This document shows, piece after piece, positions 37,576 to 49,925 of a DNA stretch of 64,000 nucleotides (positions are counted from its first letter, which is position 1; each line of letters begins with the position of its first letter). This DNA is from Pyrocephalus nanus (Eukaryota; Chordata; Aves; Passeriformes; Tyrannidae). The position numbers and the translations under genes were made by a program. The DNA lies in assembly GCA_038380795.1 (NCBI GenBank), contig CM076266.1:13042001-13106000 (forward strand), written 5' to 3'. Under the pieces are notes generated by a model. It saw nothing but the letters and a program-made list of their open reading frames with translations, was not told where the DNA came from and made no database searches.

Positions 37576-38639
37576 TAGATTTCATCAAGGCCTATTTGTC
37601 CAAAAGCTCAATTTTTGTAATTGAAAACTGAGTTATTTTTTATTTCAATGCCCTTGGACACTGCCTTATGGTCATGTCATGATCTCGTTTGCTTTGTTAG
37701 GCCAGAATCCCTGGACAAATTTACCTGTACTTGCACTTTATGCCTAGGGACTCCCATGCTGCAAGCAAGAGAGCCTCTGCCTGAAAGTGGGAATTGTCTC
37801 CTGGAAGACACAGGTATTTTCATAAAGAATAAGCCACTCAAAGCAGCCCACAAATTGTGCCCAGAGTACATAGATATAGCATGCAAAGAGTTGCTGCTTG
37901 GCAGGAGGAAAGATGGCAGAGGAGAAAGCAGGATATTCAGAGGTGTTATACTCTTTGCCACTGAACTGCTGCATGCTTTAAACACAGCTTCACAACACTA
38001 ATTAGGAAGCTAAGCCTCGTGATTTCCTGATAGATTCTTAAATATCTTAGAAAAACCCTCAGGGAAAACTGTAAAAGGCAGGAACTCCACAACTGGACTG
38101 CAACGAAACAGAATGAGTTTTGAATCTCACTCCAATCTGTCCACAAAGTTTGCTTTCTGTCTGAAATATCTTCTGCATGTCCAATCTGAAGGAAGCATAT
38201 TGGCTTGTTTTCTTGTTTTTCTTTTCTCTCAAAAGTTTCCTGTAAACCAGATAACACATCTTGCTCTGAATTCTGAAGGAATTTTCAATTAATACTGCAT
38301 ACTTAATCTTGTCTTAACATGCCCTTTGTTTGGTTTGTTTGTTTGGGTGTTTTTTTCGTTTGATGGGATGCAGCAGTTGTACAATCCTACTGATTAACTG
38401 ATGTTTGCTGTTACAGGAATGCTATGAAACTTAATTGAAGTTTGTAAAAATTTTTACAGAATCTTAAATGAAAGCTGCTTCAGTTTAGGTAAGAAATAGT
38501 TATTAGAAAACAATGGAAGGACATCTGATGAAATTATATATAACAAAACTACAAAACAGAGGGTCTATGCAAATCATACCTAGATGAACACCCACTTGTA
38601 GCTCCTTTAGCAGAATAGAGGTGATGAGTAGCATGTGCT
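37576..38639. other. Non-coding DNA, nothing recognised
   Basis: No gene or mobile element. A pair of opposed open frames (126 codons plus, 102 codons minus, about 37.6-38.0 kb) reflects low stop density and has no domain I recognise. A GTTTG-rich patch lies near 38328-38350. Confidence 0.5.
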
Positions 38640-38724
38640 GGAACCTGATCTCATTTACCTGAAATGCAGTGATGGGAGCTGAGTTACTTCTGATCTACAC
38701 CAACAAGAACAGAATTAAGCCAGG
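38640..38724. repeat. Relic of an ancient palindromic amniote repeat (best copy in window)
   Basis: The right half, GAGTTACTTCTGATCTACAC followed by CAACAAGAACAGAATTAAGC, closely tracks an ancient bird and reptile repeat. As I recall it, the intact form reads GAGTTACTCCTGATTTACACC and then GAGCAGAATCAGGCCC. The left half, GGAACCTGATCTCATTTACC, is the inverted partner, so the intact ancestor would form a long hairpin. Four other stretches (4751, 49881, 56106 and 60702) look like relatives. The family name is not certain to me. Confidence 0.6.
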
Positions 38725-41700
38725 CAAGAGACCAAGGGGTACGCTCAGAACGAGAAGAATAGGAAGGAACTCCAAACTAGACAAACCCATGAGCCCAGGG
38801 GATTCCTAGTTTGAACTAGTTTTTATATGACAATTGCCAGTCCTCTGACAAAACTGCCATTTATTATGTACCAAATCTTACAATCATGAGGAAGAACATT
38901 TCTCTTCCACTAAGGGTATATAAAGTCAGTGATTGGGAAGAGTCAGAAAAATGTCATAAAAAATTATCTAGTAAAAACAGTTCCTCCTTCCTCATCCTTA
39001 TTTCCTGTATACCCAAACTAAATCTGTTTATTTTACTGACAGAGGGTATTTTTATTAGTTACCTGCAAGCCGGATGTTCTTTTGAGATAAATCTGAAGCA
39101 CAATGTGAACTTTCTCTTACATACCCAGCAACAATCCTAGTGAAGTTTCACTTGCAGCCCACACAGCAGTTGCAGGAGTTGTGATGGAATTACAGCACAG
39201 CTGGATGTGAAGAACATGACTGCACTTAAAGGTGCACTTGCAGCTCTTGAATAAAAATTCAATATGCACATGTCTGATGGAAAGGTTATTCAGAAACAGA
39301 AGTATTCTGGCAACATACTTTCTAGGGTAACTTCAATATATATTCAATGCCATGCAGGACAGTAGCTATTGAGAAGCTATGAGGAGCAGCAAGTCCAAAT
39401 GGGAAATGTTTGCAAATAGGCTTACAGCCCACACAGGTTCAGCTGGTTCCTGAACTGTTGGTTGACACAGATCTCATCTCAGCATTTAATCTGCAATTTT
39501 CAAGTGAGTATTCACTGAGTTCTTATCACATATAGCCACTATCTGCTTCTCATTACAACATTGCATAGAAAGAACAAGTCCCCACACAGTAGACCTCACC
39601 TTACACTCCAGTACTCCATTTTTGGGCTGACTACACTGCACACTACTAACATATACACAATGACTAGACCCAACAGTGTACCAGAAATCTGGGGAAAAGC
39701 CAACTATTAAAGACAGATCTGCAGAGATCTGACTAAGTATCCACATTTAAGGGCCACTGTTCTTTTTCAAAGACTGACAAAAAAATGAGACTATGTCAGA
39801 TGCCTGACAACTGTGGTATAAGACAATCTAATACTGCCCTTGGTGATACATTTGTTCCCTTGATAGCTGTACGTGGCAGAGAAAAGTATTTACTAATTCT
39901 GCCTTCTGCACCCAAAACTAATTTGGGTTCCTCTGCCAGAAAAGTAACCAGCTGGGAAGGACTTCCTGAATAACAAGGGAGAACCAGGAGCAGGGATTCA
40001 CTAGTTGCCATAATTTTATTTTCTTTAAGTTAAATGAAAATAGTTTTTCTTTTATTTCTCTTTTTTTTTTTTTCAATTTTCTAATGCATTAATGTACGGT
40101 GTGGTGCATTAGACACTCTCCTAAAACCCCCTGAAAGAGAGATGGATTAATCAACACACAAGTAGTCTCAAAGCTAAGCAGGATATCTAAAGACAGGATC
40201 TCCAGATTATTTCCCTTGGGTTACAATGTGAGGCTTCCAGTTCTGTCAGCTTGTGAGTATTCTTGTTTCTTTTTTCCTAAAGCTTTCCCAGTTTGTCATT
40301 AGCCTCACTGTACTGTGAATACAACCAAATATAATGTTCTTGAAATGAAATTGCAAATGCCAGCTGTAGGATACATTCTTCCGCTTACATGAAGACCATG
40401 TTAGTCCTGTTTGCCAAGGAATTATCCTGGGAGTTAATATCCAGCTTATCCATCAGCCAGAATCTCACTTAGTTGTAGTCAGAGTGACTGTTTCTGGGAC
40501 AATATCTCCCCTAGTACCTTTGGTTTCTATTCTTTCTTCCAAGATAAAGTTGCCTGTTTCCAATTATTTGAGATCTGCCTGTATCATTTCTGTTCCTTAC
40601 TCAGCATTTTCCCAGTACTTGAGCTATCTGCAAACTTTATCTGTGATAATTTATTTTTTTTCTTTCAGAATATATGAAAAAACATAAACAGAACAGATCA
40701 GGAACTAATCCCTGCAGGAGCCCAGTACAAGTATCTTTGTGTGCCAAGGCTCTCTCACCTACGTTTATAATTTGAAACACAGTATTCAAGCACAATAATT
40801 CTGAACCTTTTACCTTTCTTCATCAAAATGTCATTGGGTATTAAGCAACACTAATTTCACAAATCTATCAATCAAAATTTTAATCCTATTAAAAACAAAA
40901 ATTATTCTGAGATTTCCAGGCTGCCAATCAATGTTGACTACATTAATTGTATTATTTCCCCTGTTTATTTCTTAACTGATGCACTTTAGCAAATTCATCT
41001 GTTACTGAATTCAGGCATTAAGTAAGCTAGATTTCTAAACACTGAGAAATGGTACCTAAATATAATTTTAAAATATTTTAAGTCCTTTGAAACTTTCCTG
41101 GTAGCCTAAAACACATCACTGTTTATGACTGAAAAAGCCTCAGCTGCCTCATCTTTTTTAAATCTCAGCTTTATATAAATGAATTCATTAAAAAAACAAT
41201 TCAGTACTTACCTTCCCTCAACATCCTCCAAATTCCTAATGAAAATAAAAGAACTTCTAATTACGAGATTACATGGTTTCATTAACTTACTTTTTCACCA
41301 CTAAGGAGAAATATAATTTTTATCTCCTGGGCCACTTTTCTGTCATTGGTAACTGTACCATCTCACCTAGCAATAGACTAATAGAATTCTTCATGATTCT
41401 TTTTGTTATATAAGTGAAAAACTTTCTTAAGGTTCTAAATGTGCCAGCCACTGATTTTTCCTTTTCTGTTTTTTGCCTCTGTCTTCCATTTTCTATAATT
41501 TTAAACATATATTTTGTCTGCATTTATATCTGCTTCTTTAATAAGTATAGCTGCTTTCATGTTTTTCTCTATACCATGTAAGGGGTTTTTTAAAGATATA
41601 ATCTTTCTAAGCCATATTGGGGGCTCTCATAAAATTTTCTTAAATCCCCCATTTCCCGTCTTCAATAGCCAACTAGTGGCCATTTTTACACATGACAAAT

Positions 41701-44700
41701 ATACATAAGTGCATGTCACACTGTATATGTTTCTACTTATTTAACATACACATCTAAATACCATAGTAAAATTTTATTCTTTTCTTATACAATAAATAAA
41801 TGCATCTATCTCAATCACATCAACTTTTAAAAACCCACTGATGAGGAGATGTCATCATTCCCTTTTTAATTTTTAGAGTAAGGTCTAACATAATATTTCT
41901 TTATTGTGGGTACAATAAATTTTTGGCTTGGAGATGATAATTTCAAAGGGTTTTTTAATATCCAGATATTTTACTTTTATATTATGGTATTTTCAACACA
42001 TTGCTCACAGTGAAGTCTTCCAGGATAAGACAATGTACTTTCCTTTATTAAAAATACTCTTTAGGGACTGTACTTTTGTCCTTTTGTGGCTGTCACAGTA
42101 GGAGAGAACTAAATTCTATGTCATGTTTTCCTGTTTTAAGACCCTGATCAGCAAACACCTAAGAGCACTAGCTTCAAATTGTCTGTCAGGTGAAGACTCC
42201 TTTTCCTTTGACATACAGCACTAATCCTTGGAGGATTTTGCTTCACTGGTCCTTCCTTAGTTTTAACAAATAAATTTTAACTCTGCCCACCATGCTTATT
42301 TCCATCTTGTGTGTATAATGAGATGGAAACACCTAAAGTCTGTTGCTTCTTGTCACCACAGAAGGTGAGACAGTATTGCCCAACCACCTCCCCTGCTTGT
42401 TCAGTATATATGCTCATCACCTTCTATCTCCTGCTATGTACCATGGTACCCCCTTCTCTTGCCAGGGGTGATTAATAGATAACTACTTTCTCCCTGAGTT
42501 TCACTTTCTTTGGTTGCTCAGTAGCCAAATCCCTTCTTCATAGTTCTGGAGAACTGCTGTCAGTCACAGTATGCTCTTCAAGAAATGTTCACTTTCACTG
42601 ATATGCCACATTACTTCACTTAGCCTTTCATTTACATTTCCTGCTCTTTATCTGCTAGACTCATACTGCTGTATGAGAACGAAGGTGGCAGCCAAAAAGG
42701 GACAAATTTGTATCTTGCTCCCTTCTAAGTTGGCACAGTCTTCATAGTTTCCACCTTTTGCTCTTTGTGGAGCTCTCTTTTCATGACAATTTTCATCAGC
42801 CCAATTCAAAGAAGGCCAGACACCTTCCTTACATATCTTGCTTACTAATCACAACAATCTTTCCTTGTATCTAAGATGTCATATAGCTTGGCTCTGATTA
42901 CACTTGCATAGCTGTAAATATATTTTCTTAAATGGAGTTGTTCCTGACATGAGTGGTAAGCCCTGTAATTTCATAGCATAGCAACTCACTTTAGCTAAAA
43001 TAGGGGTTTATTATTATTTTGTAAAAGGAAGATGCTTTCATTCTGACCTAGATAAGAATCTCTTTCTCCTCCCTCCTTAAGACAACTATGAAAATGAGAC
43101 TGTAAATCTCCTATGGAGAAGAGACTTGGACAAATCAATAATTTATGTTGTGATTTTGAGAGACTTTCACCTTGAGGAAGTGCCAGTCCTATCGTAATTC
43201 CGTAGATCTTGTTTGAAAATGTTTTCCATTACTAATCGAGAGAACCTTTTTCTTTTTTCTTATTATTTATACAAGGCTCCTTTGATTTTCAGTGTGTGAC
43301 ACTTCAGAATGAAAATGGTGTCTGCATTAATTAAAAAAGAAGATGAGAACTCTTACTTTCCTTCCCCCTCACTTAAAATCCAAGTAAAATGCTGGCAGGC
43401 AACTCTCAGCATGTAGTGCTCTACTTCCAACCATGAACCCCTTTTATAGATTTCTGTCATTTTAGCTGCTTCTGGCTAAAATCACTGGTTCTAACAGTGA
43501 CTTGGAAAGAAAAATGAGCAGTTAAGAACAAAATGGGGGGTAGGGACACGTGGCAATTAAATAAGCCTTCTGCAAATCTCAGGCAGAGAGCATGTCAGTC
43601 ATACAGTTCCTAAACCAGACCCTGGCAGTTCCAGGTTCATATTGAGGGCCTTGGGGGAAAAAAACCATACACGTTTATACCCATGCACCTTTCATTTGAC
43701 CTCCACATCTTACTCAAGTGCAGACTGCCCTGTCAACAGCTCATTTCCCCAGATGTCCCCCATTGTTTCAAGAAATCTTCATTATGACTTGTAGCAGCAT
43801 GTTCTAAAGCTGGCTTGCTTTATCCACAGGATCTCTCAGAGGCTGAATAATTAATGGTCACCCATTCTTACCCACTGCACCATAAGTCAAAACCACTCAC
43901 TCAAAGTGAGGTAGCATGGCTGGTCTGCCCACACAAAGGACAGACACCAGAGCTCCTGCAATGGCACAACAAACAGCAGGGCTGGGGCCAGTCTCTTTGT
44001 ATAAAGTTCCACATTTTCACTTCGACCACTGCAGGCAGCTGTGACATTTCTGAACCACACCTAGAGACAGCAGACGACCTTCAGGCCTTCTGGAAGTTGT
44101 AGAACTTGTGTCTGACTGCTGTATGCCAAGTAAATTGATTCCCTTTACTTCTTTATTGCAAACTAAATCTGAGATGTGACAAAGGGCTAAGAAACTTGGC
44201 AGAATAGGAATGAAAAAAAAGGAAATAAAAAAATCTTTGGTCAAGGATTTTCAGTGTTAGGATCAACTTTCACTTCCAGTAGGATTAAACTTTGCTTAAA
44301 ATGAAGCACCACCCTGCAAAATTTTTACAGATTTCTGGAACAAAATTACTTCCTTTGTGCAAACATTTGACTATCACTCCAAACACTCTTTCACACAATT
44401 CACTGCTATCACTGTGGAAAAAAAAATTAGCTATATGAGGCTAGAAATATTCATCTATTTTGGTTCAAAATATGTAAAAAAGTAAGCCCATATAGTATTG
44501 AAAGAAAACAAACAAGCAAACAAACAAACAAAAACTTTCCCAAACTTTTCAAGTTTTGATAAAGTATTTATGTTGTGGTCTTATATTACTAACATAACAG
44601 GACATCACATCAAGCAGGGTACACATCTAAAACAAACTCCAGAAACACAATTTTGCATCAAAACAGAAAGCATGGGTTTATTCAATTTTTTTTTTCACAC

Positions 44701-46539
44701 ACAATTAAAAACAATGTAGGTAACGAATGAATTGATAGGATGGCAAAGAAGTTCATGGTCACTGGACAATTTAAGATTATTCAACCCTTAACTCAAGGTG
44801 AAAAATAATAACTGTTGAGTTATAAATAACATCAAAACGTGATCAAAATTCCCAGTACACATCAATAATTACACTGGGAAAGTAAACACTACAACCTCTA
44901 AAGATTCAGATGTATAGATTGGGAACTATATAGCTCCTACTCTCACTTATTCCCTCCCCATTTTCATACTAGACTTTTTTCCTTACCTCTCCTGCCCCTA
45001 CAAAGCAGCTCAGATATCCACATATTTACACAGCATTCACGGCAGCAACTTTGTGACAAAGACAAACTGATGAATATGTAACATGATCTTAAAAATGCAT
45101 GTGAAATATGCAAAGGCATCAACTTAATGAGTACTTTCATTTTGTACTTTTTTTTTTTGCATCGAAGGGTCAGTTTATCAAACAAAGAGCATCGGAATGA
45201 ATTACTTGTATTCTGAAACCTAGAGAATTCACCTGGCTAAACAAGGAGAATTATTTGAAATTAAGCAAAGGACTGGAATTTCTCTACCATAGGGTGGCAC
45301 AGGATGCACTTTTTAAATATCAGGACATCCAGGACATTTTTGTATGTCATCTGAGGTCTTAAAAATGTGACACAAGAATTGAGCTTCCATCTTAGCAGTC
45401 AGCAACCAGAAGCTTTTTAGAATTTTCACTCCCTGTAGAAAATTGTTATGACAATTACTCATTTTGATTTCTGGAACTGAAATGTGAATATTTTTCAAAA
45501 TGTAAAACCAAAAAAAATTGTTATTTCACCTACTTGCCCTTTAAGGGTGACAGAGATGGGCTTTTATTTCTGCAGTGGTGCATGATGAGTGTCCATATAC
45601 AAAACTATGGGTACAGTAGAAATACTCATTCAGAAACCTCACAGACTGGTGTCTTTAGTATTGCTTATGAAGTGCAACCTTAAAAAGAAAGAAAACCATG
45701 AAGGAACTATATATAATTCCAGTCAGTCTGGTAAGATGAACAATAGCATGTAAGTTGGGTAGTTATCTCAAAACTTCAGCATTTACAAACACTAGGTTTC
45801 AGAAACAATACTCAGTGTAAAGTCTGACATAACTTTCATCTGCATGAAAGTTTTCAAATAATTTTGAATTGACACATTCCTAATAATTCCCAGCCATGTT
45901 TTTTTGGAAACAATTAAACAAAACTTATTTAAAAAATAATCTGTTGATGCATATTCTTCATCTCTTCCAACTAATAATTCAAATCCAGAAGTTTCATCAC
46001 AGTTTTTATAATGTATGCCTTTTTTTCACCTGGGTCATATCTTACCCATGTGAAAGTTATATCTCACTTTTTGCCTTCAATAGTTTGAAAACTTTAGAGA
46101 AATCATTAATATTAAGAAGAATGCCAAAGACGATAGTTTTCTCATCTTGTCTTTGTTTCTCTTTTCCTCTGGGCCACATAAGGATGTTCAAGTCAGCAGA
46201 GACAGTGTTGCTCTTTAAAAAACCTGCTGATTTAATATTTAGTAGGTGATGGATTCCACCTCAACAATCAGACTCAGGAATAAAAATAGTCTGAATCCCA
46301 CTCAGTGCCATCCACAAATCCATAGATAGAAACCCAAAGAATTGTACAGCACAACATTTCCTGCTCAGTAAGCTAGAGACAAGCTGCTGTGATTCCGTAT
46401 ATATACACATATATTCTGAGCTGATGCCTGTCAAACCAGCCCCTGGTTAAGTGGCAAGCATAATATAGCTTCCTTTCCCTAGAGGTAACTGTCCTCATTA
46501 CTGAAGCGAATGAACCCCTAGGTGTATAATAGAATCTTC
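38725..46539. other. Long AT-rich non-coding stretch, nothing recognised
   Basis: Nearly 8 kb without a recognised gene or mobile element. Simple sequence includes a T run at 40061-40073 and an (AAAC)n-like run at 44505-44534. The part from 40.8 to 43.3 kb is particularly AT-rich. Open frames rarely exceed 80 codons and lack recognisable domains. Confidence 0.6.
44505..44534. repeat. (AAAC)n-like tetranucleotide repeat
   Basis: A run of AAAC units with one AAGC interruption. Simple tandem repeat. Confidence 0.85.
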
Positions 46540-46625
46540 TTTAAAATATTCATCATATGACAGCTGATATTTCAGCCATATTTGGCTGGAATGCCACATT
46601 TTGGGGAATTTAGGACTCCGTAATC
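46540..46625. promoter_or_regulatory. Candidate SRF/TEAD/E-box cluster (muscle-type module)
   Basis: Three motifs lie within 35 bp: an E-box CAGCTG (46561-46566), an exact CArG box CCATATTTGG (46576-46585, matching CC(A/T)6GG) and a TEAD/MCAT core GGAATG (46588-46593). Close E-box, CArG and MCAT sites are a known arrangement in muscle gene enhancers and promoters bound by MyoD-family factors, SRF and TEAD. An exact CArG box alone is expected several times by chance in 64 kb of AT-rich DNA, so only the combination is suggestive. No neighbouring muscle gene is visible in the window. Confidence 0.3.
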
Positions 46626-48219
46626 AATTAACCTAGCATTTTGCTTGCCATCTAATTTTTTTTTTTTATCATAAATCATTAAAGATTTATGTTAGTATGT
46701 AGGTTGTTATTCTCTTACTCAGGACTGAGCAGGATGAGCAGACCAGGGTTTCTCTTACAGCAATATCCATTATAACACCTGGACTAGCAAGGCTGAAACT
46801 TAACACTTTCCCTCAGCTGAAAAACACCAACTTCTCCAAGGTGAGTCACATTATCCAACATGGTTCTTTTTCCTTCACACTGCTCAGAATCAACACTTCA
46901 GGCTGTTAAAACCTCCCTCTGCCAGCAGGTCTCAGGAAGACTATGGGCAGGCGAGGGAAATAACGCCAGGGCCAGAATATTCCACCAGAGATCGGAACAA
47001 AGAAGCTGTGTAGGGAGAGAAAGAGAAAAATACAGCAGCAGGTTATTCAGTCCAAACATTTCCATTCTCAAACACAAAAAAATACTTTTCTTTTTGCCTC
47101 TATATTCTTACTTCTTTCTTTAAACCAATACTGTATTTTTCCCTGCCTAGCCTTCCTGGTTTTTTCCTACCTCTTCTTAATTACAGCCACAAACTTCCAT
47201 AGGTTCTCTTCCACCTACCCTTCCACTCTATCACCTTCCAGCATGAGTACCTGCTGCCTCTTCAATTTAACCTTCCACAGCCCTTCCCTGTCTTGTTCCA
47301 TGCACAGCACCTAAGGCAGGTACAAAAACGAGCCCCATCAGTGCAGAGGGAGATTGTCAGTGACATGCTCAGGAAGTTTACACTGCTCTTGCTCAAACCC
47401 CATAAGCCTTCCTGACACCAGCACAGCATTCCAGCACACCAGCATCATTTCTAAGTGATTTCTCATGTGATTAGGGCTGTCTCTCTGTTCCCACATGATA
47501 CTCAGACATTGGTGGCAAAAAATCATTCTTACTCTCATCAGGACTTTTTTGTCATCAGAACCCCTCTTTAATTTTAGTCATTTGCTTAGTTTTAGACTAC
47601 TGATCTCATTATGATGGTCTAATTAAAATCATTTGCTGACAAATATTGTCAGTAATGTAACAGTTGGCTAAAGTAACACTGGCTTAGCCTTAGCTTTTTT
47701 ATCAGCTTAACTATGCAGCATTGATTGATGAGTATTTTAAAGCAGGAATTCCTTTCTTCAGGTCAAAAGCAGAGAAGGAAAAGCTGGAGATTTGAATGTG
47801 ATACATCGACAAGTCTTACCAAAGAAAGTCAGATGCAATTTTGCACCAGTCAAACCAAACTCACTCTCCATGACTTCCCTGCAAGCTCGGTCATAATAAC
47901 AAAGATGCATTTGGCCCAACCTGTTAAAACAGCAGGAGTAGAGCTTAATATCTTGCTCTAAATTTACTGTAATAAGCAGTATATCTTGTCTCACTCTTAT
48001 TTACTTTTTTGGCATAAATTGAGTATTTCTAGACCACAATTATTCCCACAGACAAAACTTAATTGCAATATTCATCACCGTATATGTCTAAATGATAGGG
48101 ATGCTGGAGTGTTCTACAGTGAAAACACATCCAATTTTAATGAAGTTCAAAAGAAGAAATGTTTATTTATGGATTAAAGTACACAAAGATCTGCTGCTCA
48201 CACTTTCTGAAATACTGAC

Positions 48220-48222
<3 letters not shown>
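46626..48222. other. Non-coding DNA, nothing recognised
   Basis: No gene or mobile element. A stretch at about 46.86-47.56 kb is more C-rich (CTTCC-type pyrimidine patches) but otherwise unremarkable. Open frames are under 90 codons without recognised domains. Confidence 0.55.

Positions 48223-48250
<28 letters not shown>
48223..48250. repeat. Poly-T run (28 T)
   Basis: Twenty-eight T residues, followed by a purine-rich stretch (AAGAGAGAAGGAGAGAGAGA). Read on the minus strand it could be a retroposon poly-A tail. However, the flank upstream on that strand has no AATAAA signal and no body I recognise. Confidence 0.85.
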
Positions 48251-48254
<4 letters not shown>

Positions 48255-49132
48255 GAGAAGGAGAGAGAGAGTGCAAGGGAAGGAAAGACTTCACATCTTG
48301 TACAGAGTTGTGGTGAGTGGATCAGTGTTCCCAGCAGACAGGCAGTGAGCTACTGGGTCTTTTGACACAAGTTGAGATCAGATGATATACAGCTGAAGTC
48401 TGAAGACAAAGTTGCCTCCAAGAGGTTGCCTCTGGTGAAAAGGTGGAGATGTTGTGCTGATAGCCTATTACAGCTGCAGGGGGATGTCTTGACATGTCTT
48501 GAGAAAGACTGCATATTTCTCTGTTTGGGGCTCAGCTTTGCTACTGTTCAAATTAAGTGACATCTTTTTAACACTCCTAAAATGATTCTGAAGAAAAAAA
48601 GGTAGAATCCAAACTAGAACAGGATCCTGAAGAAATTTATTTTTTATTTAATAAGTTCTTAGGAGAAAAAAAAACATAAATAAATACTTAAAATTAGTCC
48701 CTCTACTGAAGACCTAAATTAAAAATTACTTTAAGGAAGATGTGAAGGCTTCAGAGTGACATGTAAATATAACTATGACTTTCTATAACTTTCATAGATG
48801 TATGAAAAAAAATTAAATACAGAGAAAAATTCCACTATTGGATAAAATTTCCAGAACTCTCTTCCCTACTTGAATTTGCAGCCACTGCCTATAGAATGAG
48901 AGTTGCTGCTGGTGGTCTTTAGAATGATCCATTAGCTGATGGTCCATAGAAATCTTACTAGGGGGAATACCAACCTCCCTGAAATACAGATTCAGCCTGC
49001 TTGGTGTCAGATGTTGAGAAAGAACTAGAAATCTGTGGCTGTGCGTAGCCTTGACATACTCCACTGGAACAAGAACCCAGGTTTGCACAGGCTCTAGAAA
49101 GTTAACTGGTGCAAGAAATCCTGACTGCTTTA

Positions 49133-49137
<5 letters not shown>
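48251..49137. other. 0.9-kb segment bracketed by poly-T and poly-A, unidentified
   Basis: This 887-bp segment lies between a 28-base T run on its left and a 32-base A run on its right, as if two tails faced outward. The interior has no coding frame over 62 codons except one that runs antisense through the poly-A (48813-49178). It matches no LINE, SINE or gene I recognise. No flanking duplication was found by eye. Confidence 0.4.

Positions 49138-49169
<32 letters not shown>
49138..49169 (+). repeat. Poly-A run (32 A), longest homopolymer in the window
   Basis: Thirty-two consecutive A residues after TTTAAAATT. There is no canonical AATAAA just upstream, although AAATTAAA is present. It may be a retroposon tail or an expanded A tract. 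Length is unreliable in most sequencing data. Confidence 0.85.
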
Positions 49170-49171
<2 letters not shown>

Positions 49172-49880
49172 TTTTCATGGATTTCTCTCTTCAGACCTTC
49201 AGACTGGCTGTTCAGGTAATTCAGTTTTCAGTTTTGGGATCAGTGTAAATGGGAAAAGGAAAATATGACAGACAGGTAATCCTTACTGCTCCGAAAACCA
49301 TTGCTAACACTGACATGCTGTCAAACCATCCAAAGACAAGAAAAGATACAATCTGCTCCCATTATTACAGTCCAAATCTTTATGGATTCAACAACAGGAA
49401 AACAGCAAGTCCAGAGTTCGGCCTCAGCTTACATTTCACGAATAGAGAAAGAAAAAAAAAGACAAATAATTTTTGCTAAGCCAGCTAACAGCATGCTGCT
49501 CCAGCACTCTGCCTCAGGCCACGCAGCCTCAGCTGCACCATCTGCCCTGGAAAGACTCCAGGGAAGAAGGAGCAGCTGAGAGTGCAACAAGTCGAGGATC
49601 CAGTATAACCATGACTGTTCTGTGCTGTGAATTCACCTGAAACCTCACCTCCCTGGATCCTGTTCTCAGACACCTACTTTGTTAAATTGTTATTTTTTTA
49701 ATTGCTATTTTATTATTCAGCATTCTGGGTAACAGGCACAGTGAAATGCCACTTATAGTGGAGGTATTAGATATCAGGAATAAAACACAAGACAAGATTT
49801 TTTTTTTTAAAAGCAGTAAAATCCCTTCCAAAATCTTGTGACACCAATTATCAGAAATAGAGATTAAATGTATTTCCTAT

Positions 49881-49925
49881 TTTCAGCAGCAAAATTCCCA
49901 TTGATTTCAACACTGCAGGATATGT
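49881..49925. repeat. Possible fragment of an ancient palindromic amniote repeat
   Basis: TTTCAGCAGCAAAATTCCCA followed by TTGATTTCAACACTGCAGGA resembles the centre of the CCCATTGATTTCAATGGG class of old bird and reptile repeats, which continue with GCAGGATCAGGCCC as I recall them. Only about 45 bp are recognisable. The call rests on remembered consensus. Confidence 0.35.

Noticed and set aside
37621..38001. 126-codon plus-strand frame opposed by a 102-codon minus-strand frame
   Set aside because: Long frames on both strands at one place reflect local low stop density rather than coding. No domain seen.
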